Source of the DNA: Clostridiaceae bacterium
Lineage (GTDB): Bacteria > Bacillota > Clostridia > Oscillospirales > Acutalibacteraceae
Assembly (NCBI GenBank): GCA_016295355.1
Contig: JAEDLK010000043.1
Coordinates: forward strand, 1 to 9,386
Direction: 5' to 3'
Length of the DNA stretch: 9,386 nucleotides
The notes under the pieces were generated by a model, which was given only the letters and a program-made list of their open reading frames with translations, was not told the origin of the DNA and ran no database searches. The position numbers were made by a program, and so were the translations under genes. Shown in pieces: positions 6,007-9,386 of this stretch. Within the stretch, counting starts at the first letter, position 1, and each line of letters begins with the position of its first letter.

Positions 6007-6011
6007 CGTTT

Positions 6012-7286
6012 ATGTTAAAAGAACCGTTTTTCTCTGCCTGGAGTTATTTATTAGATCGCTTTTTTTGTGAAAAGACGGCATTATTTTATGACTGCTTAAT
6101 CGACGACACAGGCAAGGCGTATGATCATCTGCCGAGTTTGGATGACATTCATCGGGATGAGCCGAATCCCAACGGTTGGGGAACCGGCATGGAGGACTCT
6201 GTTTTGTCCGGCGGCAGTGTGATGGACGCATTGGTCGGGGCGTATGCCGTGAGCAAGGACGCCGGTATCAAACCCTTAATCGACAAAATCTTTTCCGGTA
6301 TGATGCGATGTGCCGATGCGGCCGCTACGCAGGGCTTTATTGCGCGCAGTGTTTCGCCGGTTGACGGCATCAGCCATTATTCCAATTCTTCAAGGGATCA
6401 ATACACCCACTGGGTCTATGCCGCCGTGCGGTTATGGGATTCTCCCTTATGTGACGAAGGTCAAAGAGCACAAATTCGGCGGGTGCTTCGTGACATTGCG
6501 TGCAAGTGTGAGCGGGATGTTACGCCCGAAAACGACTATTCTCTGTTGCGGGATGACGGTAAGGTCGGCCTTGTTTGTACGATGTGGGGTGACACCGTCG
6601 GTCCTCACGAAAGACTGCGGTTGCCGATGTTTTATGTAGCGGCCTATCATGTGACCGGCGAAGCGCACTGGCGTGAGAAATATTTATCCTACCGTGACAC
6701 GGCTTTGCGGCAATCGCACGGATACGAGTATGAAACCAGCCTTTGCTACAGCGTTTTGCAAATGCAATACTCCTTACGACTCTGCTATGATTTGGATGAC
6801 GATCCTGTTTTCCGGCAGGGGGCGTGGGAGCTGTTACACGAAATAGCTGTTTTTGGTGAGAAAAAGACCGTGGAAGCCGTCTGTCGGTTAGACCAACCGG
6901 CCTTGAAAAACGGCATGAATTTTGTTTATAAGCCTTGGCGTGAAACCGCTTGGAGAGATTTGGGTGTTTTCGGCGGCAAACGGTATTTGAATCCCGACCA
7001 AAACGATGAAGCCGATAATCCGATTTTTTACCCGCTGCGAAGCGTAGGCGAGGCGGCCTCTTTGGCGGCACTTTGCCCGAACAGACGGGTGAGCGATGCG
7101 GTGGTAGAGGCCTTGTGTGAAGCGGCAAAGCGGGTCGATTACGCCCATCATCATACCTATGCACCCCTATTGTTGGTTTGCGGCTACTGCCTTTGCTTGG
7201 AAAACCGCCTGTATCATCCGCCTACCGTATACAAGGATTCGTGCCCGCCCGCTTACAATATACCCGCACAGGCAAAGGATCTTTGA
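6012..7286 (+). CDS. Unknown 424-residue protein, probable alpha/alpha-toroid enzyme fold
   Basis: I do not recognise a named family. The product is helix-rich and soluble, with many aromatic and acidic residues and no clear signal peptide. Stretches that look conserved are NGWGTGMEDSVLSGGSVMDA (54-73), PVDGISHYSNSSRDQYTHWV (116-135), CTMWGDTVGPHERLR (189-203), ETSLCYSVLQMQ (241-252) and YAHHHTYAPLLL (377-388). A repeating helix-hairpin layout and an 'SRDQY' segment recall six-hairpin glycosidase-like proteins, so a carbohydrate-active role is a guess only. The frame stays open upstream to 5769, but that part is antisense tRNA-Thr and non-coding. ATG 6012 is chosen because AGGAGG (5998-6003) lies 8 nt before it and a promoter sits at 5905-5933. 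The stop is TGA. It is monocistronic, convergent with the permease gene, and richer in G+C than the neighbouring insert. Confidence 0.9.
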   Translation: MLKEPFFSAWSYLLDRFFCEKTALFYDCLIDDTGKAYDHLPSLDDIHRDEPNPNGWGTGMEDSVLSGGSVMDALVGAYAVSKDAGIKPLIDKIFSGMMRCADAAATQGFIARSVSPVDGISHYSNSSRDQYTHWVYAAVRLWDSPLCDEGQRAQIRRVLRDIACKCERDVTPENDYSLLRDDGKVGLVCTMWGDTVGPHERLRLPMFYVAAYHVTGEAHWREKYLSYRDTALRQSHGYEYETSLCYSVLQMQYSLRLCYDLDDDPVFRQGAWELLHEIAVFGEKKTVEAVCRLDQPALKNGMNFVYKPWRETAWRDLGVFGGKRYLNPDQNDEADNPIFYPLRSVGEAASLAALCPNRRVSDAVVEALCEAAKRVDYAHHHTYAPLLLVCGYCLCLENRLYHPPTVYKDSCPPAYNIPAQAKDL

Positions 7287-7318
7287 GATATTGTCTGTCG
7301 GGTTATTTGTATACCGAA

Positions 7319-7345
7319 AAACCACCGGCTAAGTGCCGATGGTTT
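7319..7345 (-). terminator. Terminator between convergent genes, mainly for the permease
   Basis: Arms AAACCA-C-CGGC (7319-7329) and GCCG-A-TGGTTT (7335-7345) with a 5-nt loop. The plus-strand C-A mismatch becomes G-U on the minus strand, and the minus strand continues the stem with TTTTTCGG. It is therefore best read as the permease terminator, about 94 nt past its stop. It may also stop the plus-strand gene ending at 7286. Confidence 0.7.
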
Positions 7346-7393
7346 CAAAGAGGCTTTGCGGGGATTTTGGAAGTGATCGGTATGACGGTTAGC

Positions 7394-7413
7394 CCTTTCC
7401 ATGACGGGAAAGG
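7394..7413. other. Hairpin in the convergent gap
   Basis: CCTTTCC (7394-7400) and GGAAAGG (7407-7413), a perfect 7-bp stem with a 6-nt loop and no T tract. It lies just beyond the permease stop, so it would be in the permease mRNA tail; it may stabilise the 3' end. The 152-nt gap holds no supported gene. Confidence 0.4.
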
Positions 7414-7438
7414 AAACCAAAACGGTGACAGGCAAGCG

Positions 7439-8623
7439 TTAAAGGACAGCCTGCCACAGACGAACCGCCAAAAGCAACACCATTAAAAAGCCGAAGTTGA
7501 ATATGGAAAACACGGCCAAATACCGGGCTACCTTTGAGGGGTTGTGTCGGCTGTATTCCCGAAAGGTGATCAAGCTGGCCAAGGAGGCAATCAGCGTGCC
7601 AACGCCTCCGATGTTGACACCCAGCAGTAAATCCCGATAATTTTCCGTGAACTGCGACAGCAAAATGGCCGACGGCACATTGCTGATGCACTGACAGGAC
7701 AACGCACTGAACAACAGGGTGTTTTTTTCCAGCAAAAATGAGAAAAAGTCACGCACTACGCCGATGCGAGCCATGTTACCGGCAAAGATAAAGAAGAAAA
7801 CAAAGGTAAACAGCAACGGATAATCCACATCATATAGCGCCTTTTTGTCGGTAAAGAATAAAACAACCGGGATTACAACCAAGCCGATCTGATAGGGGAT
7901 GCTCCGAAAAACAATGGCAATAGCCAAGGCAAACAACAGTAAATACAAGCCGGTGCGACGAGGGCTTAAGTGAATGGGTTCATCGGCTACGGTGAGCGGC
8001 TCCGGCTTCACAAAGATAAGACAGCAAACCGTTATGAGCACAACCGACAGCGCAAAAGGAAAGGCCATAATGGATAGAAAGGTTCCGTTGGGAATGGCAA
8101 ATTTGGTGTATAAATAAAGGTTTTGCGGATTGCCGAACGGGGTGAGCATACCGCCTAAATTGGCAGCGATGTTTTGCATAACAAAGGTAAAGGCCATGTA
8201 ATGCTCTTTGCCGGTGGCCGACAACAGCAGATACCCGAGTGGCAAAAAGGTTAGGAGGGCCATGTCGTTGGCGATGAGCATGGAGCCGATAAAGGTGATG
8301 TAAACCAGCGCCAAAACGCTCATGCGGGCGTTTTTGAAGCAATGCACCAACTTAAGCGCCAATAAGTAAAAAAACCGAATGTTTTTTAGCGCACAAACAA
8401 CGGCCAGCACGCAAAACAGGCAGGTCAGCGTCTTACAATCAAAATAGCCGAGATAGGCATGATCAACCGGCACAAAAAACATGGTGATCAAAGCGGCAAA
8501 AAAGGCAATGACAGTAACGGGGTTCTTCTTGGAAAAGGCCAGTAAACGATCGACAGACCAAACGGCATTTTGCTTAACCGTAGCCGTGAACCGGTGGAGA
8601 TGAACAGCGGTGGGCGAACTCAT
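7439..8623 (-). CDS. ArsB/NhaD-type permease (ion transporter superfamily)
   Basis: This 394-residue integral membrane protein has about ten hydrophobic segments split into two halves, as in ArsB, NhaD and SLC13-like carriers. First-half marks are LIANDMALLTFLPLGY (116-131) and ANLGGMLTPFGNPQNLYLY (154-172). Second-half marks are FVFFFIFAGNM (274-284), SNVPSAILLSQF (314-325) and GVNIGGVGTLIASLASLITF (335-354). The paired loop segments with Asn and Gly-Thr-Asn-Pro-like turns are typical of the superfamily's two re-entrant regions. Family members move arsenite, sodium/protons or dicarboxylates, and the sequence does not settle which; no arsR or arsC is nearby. TTG 8629 is in frame, but ATG 8623 is chosen because GAAGGA (8635-8630) lies 6 nt before it. 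The N-terminal ~33 residues are polar and cytoplasmic. It has its own consensus promoter and terminator. Confidence 0.94.
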   Translation of the reverse strand: MSSPTAVHLHRFTATVKQNAVWSVDRLLAFSKKNPVTVIAFFAALITMFFVPVDHAYLGYFDCKTLTCLFCVLAVVCALKNIRFFYLLALKLVHCFKNARMSVLALVYITFIGSMLIANDMALLTFLPLGYLLLSATGKEHYMAFTFVMQNIAANLGGMLTPFGNPQNLYLYTKFAIPNGTFLSIMAFPFALSVVLITVCCLIFVKPEPLTVADEPIHLSPRRTGLYLLLFALAIAIVFRSIPYQIGLVVIPVVLFFTDKKALYDVDYPLLFTFVFFFIFAGNMARIGVVRDFFSFLLEKNTLLFSALSCQCISNVPSAILLSQFTENYRDLLLGVNIGGVGTLIASLASLITFREYSRHNPSKVARYLAVFSIFNFGFLMVLLLAVRLWQAVL

Positions 8624-8657
8624 GAACAATCCTTCTTTATCAAAAGCATACCCACCT

Positions 8658-8685
8658 ATTATACTGATTTATGCTGTGTTGTCAA
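8658..8685 (-). promoter_or_regulatory. Permease promoter
   Basis: On the minus strand a perfect -35 TTGACA (8685-8680), a 16-bp spacer and a perfect -10 TATAAT (8663-8658). The leader to the ATG at 8623 is about 28 nt and shows no structure. A promoter this strong suggests constitutive expression. Confidence 0.88.
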
Positions 8686-8734
8686 ATGCTTTTCTCTAAA
8701 CCATACCAAGTCGGCCGGCAACCCGAAATAAGAG

Positions 8735-8771
8735 AACGCCTACCGAAACAATTTGTTTGGCAGGCGTTTTT
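8735..8771. terminator. Terminator-like hairpin upstream of the permease promoter
   Basis: Arms AACGCCT-A-CC (8735-8744) and GG-C-AGGCGTT (8759-8768) with inner AAAC/GTTT and a 5-nt loop. On the plus strand it ends in TTTTT. On the minus strand its one mismatch becomes G-U and it is followed by TTCTCTTATTT. It could end a minus-strand transcript of the doubtful ORF at 8821-9045 or shield the permease promoter; no plus-strand gene ends here. Confidence 0.6.
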
Positions 8772-8820
8772 GCAAATAGAAAACAAGTCAGGGGACGGGT
8801 ATGATCGTTTCGGCCGTTGC

Positions 8821-9045
8821 TTATAGGAAACCCGGATGATTTCGGCGGCGCATGATTGCCGTTGATTCACTCCGTCTTGGTTCAGGAATGTTTGATGATG
8901 TCACCATCCGTAGGTGCGGTTGAGCCGATGTTGGTTTTGTGTAAAAGAGGCTTTTGCCGTAAGTGCCAATGATGATGACGCTTTTTCCAATGAAACCTTT
9001 TTTCTGCCCCTTCTTTGCATTCGTTTGACGGTTCATTTCTCGCAT
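8821..9045 (-). CDS. Doubtful small ORF, 74 residues
   Basis: The frame runs from ATG 9045 (MREMNRQTNAKKGQKKGFIG) to a stop at 8821. In its favour, GAGGGG (9057-9052) lies 6 nt upstream, the N-terminal half has a plausible basic-then-hydrophobic composition, and a terminator-like hairpin lies 50 nt downstream. Against it, the C-terminal half is rich in Arg, Ser and Pro and looks like translated non-coding DNA, no family is recognised, and no good promoter was found. A real short peptide starting at Met1 or Met4 (9036) is possible. Treat as unproven. Confidence 0.25.
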   Translation of the reverse strand: MREMNRQTNAKKGQKKGFIGKSVIIIGTYGKSLFYTKPTSAQPHLRMVTSSNIPEPRRSESTAIMRRRNHPGFL

Positions 9046-9056
9046 ATAAGTCCCCT

Positions 9057-9099
9057 CAAAAGACTCTTTTGCTCAAGAGACCGGTGATATTATCCGGTC
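9057..9099. promoter_or_regulatory. Two adjacent palindromes upstream of the small ORF
   Basis: CAAAAGACTCTTTTG (9057-9071) is a 7-bp inverted repeat around one base. GACCGG-TGATATTAT-CCGGTC (9079-9099) is a 6-bp inverted repeat with a 9-nt middle. They are 7 bp apart, and the first touches the GAGGGG site. They may be operators or leader hairpins; function unknown. Confidence 0.35.
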
Positions 9100-9160
9100 G
9101 GACGGGATTAAGCCTGCGCCGAAGCGATACGGGTGCTTTTTATAGATGATTGCCCGCTTT

Positions 9161-9386
9161 CGTTTGGCGGGGCGAGGTTAGTCTGCTTTTTCCCCCACCG
9201 AGCCGCTTGAACATTCGTTTGGCGGGGCGAGGTCTGTTCGCCTTTTTCGTCGCCGAGCCGCTTAAAAAGGTTTGGCGGAAATGACTTTTAAGTTGCTTTT
9301 GTGCGTGCTGTTCTATAGCCAAGAAGTTGCTTTCGTTTGGCGGGGCGAGGTCTGTTCGCCTTTTTCGTCGCCGAGCCGCTTAAAAA
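9161..9386. repeat. GC-rich 53-bp repeat, three copies plus a fragment, continuing past the edge
   Basis: Copies 2 (9216-9268) and 3 (9334-9386) are identical over all 53 bases, from CGTTTGGCGGGGCGAGG to CCGAGCCGCTTAAAAA. Copy 1 (about 9161-9210) keeps both ends (first 18 bases and CCGAGCCGCTT) but differs in the middle. A fragment GTTTGGCGG sits at 9270-9278. Each full copy contains GGCGA-GGTCTGT-TCGCC followed by TTTTT, a small terminator-like hairpin, and GCGG/CCGC near its ends. Start-to-start distances are 55 and 118, not multiples of three together, so it is not a coding repeat. It may be a REP-like intergenic element. Confidence 0.8.

Noticed and set aside
5769..6011. N-terminal extension of the 424-residue protein (MNPRPADYKSAALPTELHQQ...)
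   Set aside because: This is the well-known false peptide from translating the antisense of a tRNA gene; it covers tRNA-Thr and the promoter, and a proper ribosome site precedes ATG 6012.
6520..7164. 214-codon minus-strand frame
   Set aside because: Antisense shadow of the 424-residue gene; Arg/Pro/His-rich composition typical of shadow frames.
9140..9322. 60-codon minus-strand frame over the repeats
   Set aside because: TTG start without a ribosome site, and repeat spacing is not a multiple of three, so the repeats are not coding units.
9161..9386. CRISPR array
   Set aside because: Repeats are about 53 bp with irregular spacing (55 and 118), the first copy is diverged in the middle, and no regular spacers or cas genes are visible.

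Overview
The window looks like a chromosome fragment of a Gram-positive, clostridia-like bacterium (Bacillota). The evidence is strong GGAGG-type ribosome binding sites, consensus TTGACA/TATAAT promoters, intrinsic terminators with T tracts, a Clostridia-like SecA, and chromosomal tRNA genes with encoded CCA. This placement is inferred from style and was not checked by a database search. TGA is used as a normal stop.

Layout. (1) 1-2134, minus: 5' three quarters of secA, running off the left edge, with its own promoter. (2) About 2200-5540: an AT-rich insert between secA and a tRNA operon. For example, bases 2521-2580 hold 15 G+C of 60 and 4501-4560 hold 17 of 60, against 33 of 60 at 61-120 and 35 of 60 at 6541-6600. 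It carries a damaged toxin gene of MuF/DUF6883 type, an intact small protein directly downstream that is the likely immunity partner, and a divergent pair made of a class C beta-lactamase-fold hydrolase and an AraC-type regulator. (3) 5564-5874, minus: tRNA-Thr(TGT) and tRNA-Tyr(GTA) behind a consensus promoter and followed by a strong terminator. (4) 5905-7286, plus: a 424-residue protein of unknown function, probably an alpha/alpha-toroid enzyme, with a structured leader that could hide its ribosome binding site. (5) 7319-8685, minus: an ArsB/NhaD-type (ion transporter superfamily) permease with its own promoter and terminator. (6) 8735-9386: mostly non-coding, with a hairpin, a doubtful small ORF behind palindromes, and a GC-rich repeat of about 53 bp in at least three copies reaching the right edge.

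How the parts fit. The secA, tRNA, unknown-protein and permease units are independent housekeeping-like transcription units with separate signals. The AT-rich block between secA and the tRNA terminator looks acquired. Its most interesting content is the toxin-immunity remnant. The toxin frame is cut by a TGA and by a one-base frame change that falls exactly on an in-phase UUUAAAA slippery heptamer, while the immunity frame remains open. The second item worth testing is the leader at 5940-6011, in which one segment can pair either with a local hairpin partner or with the Shine-Dalgarno sequence.
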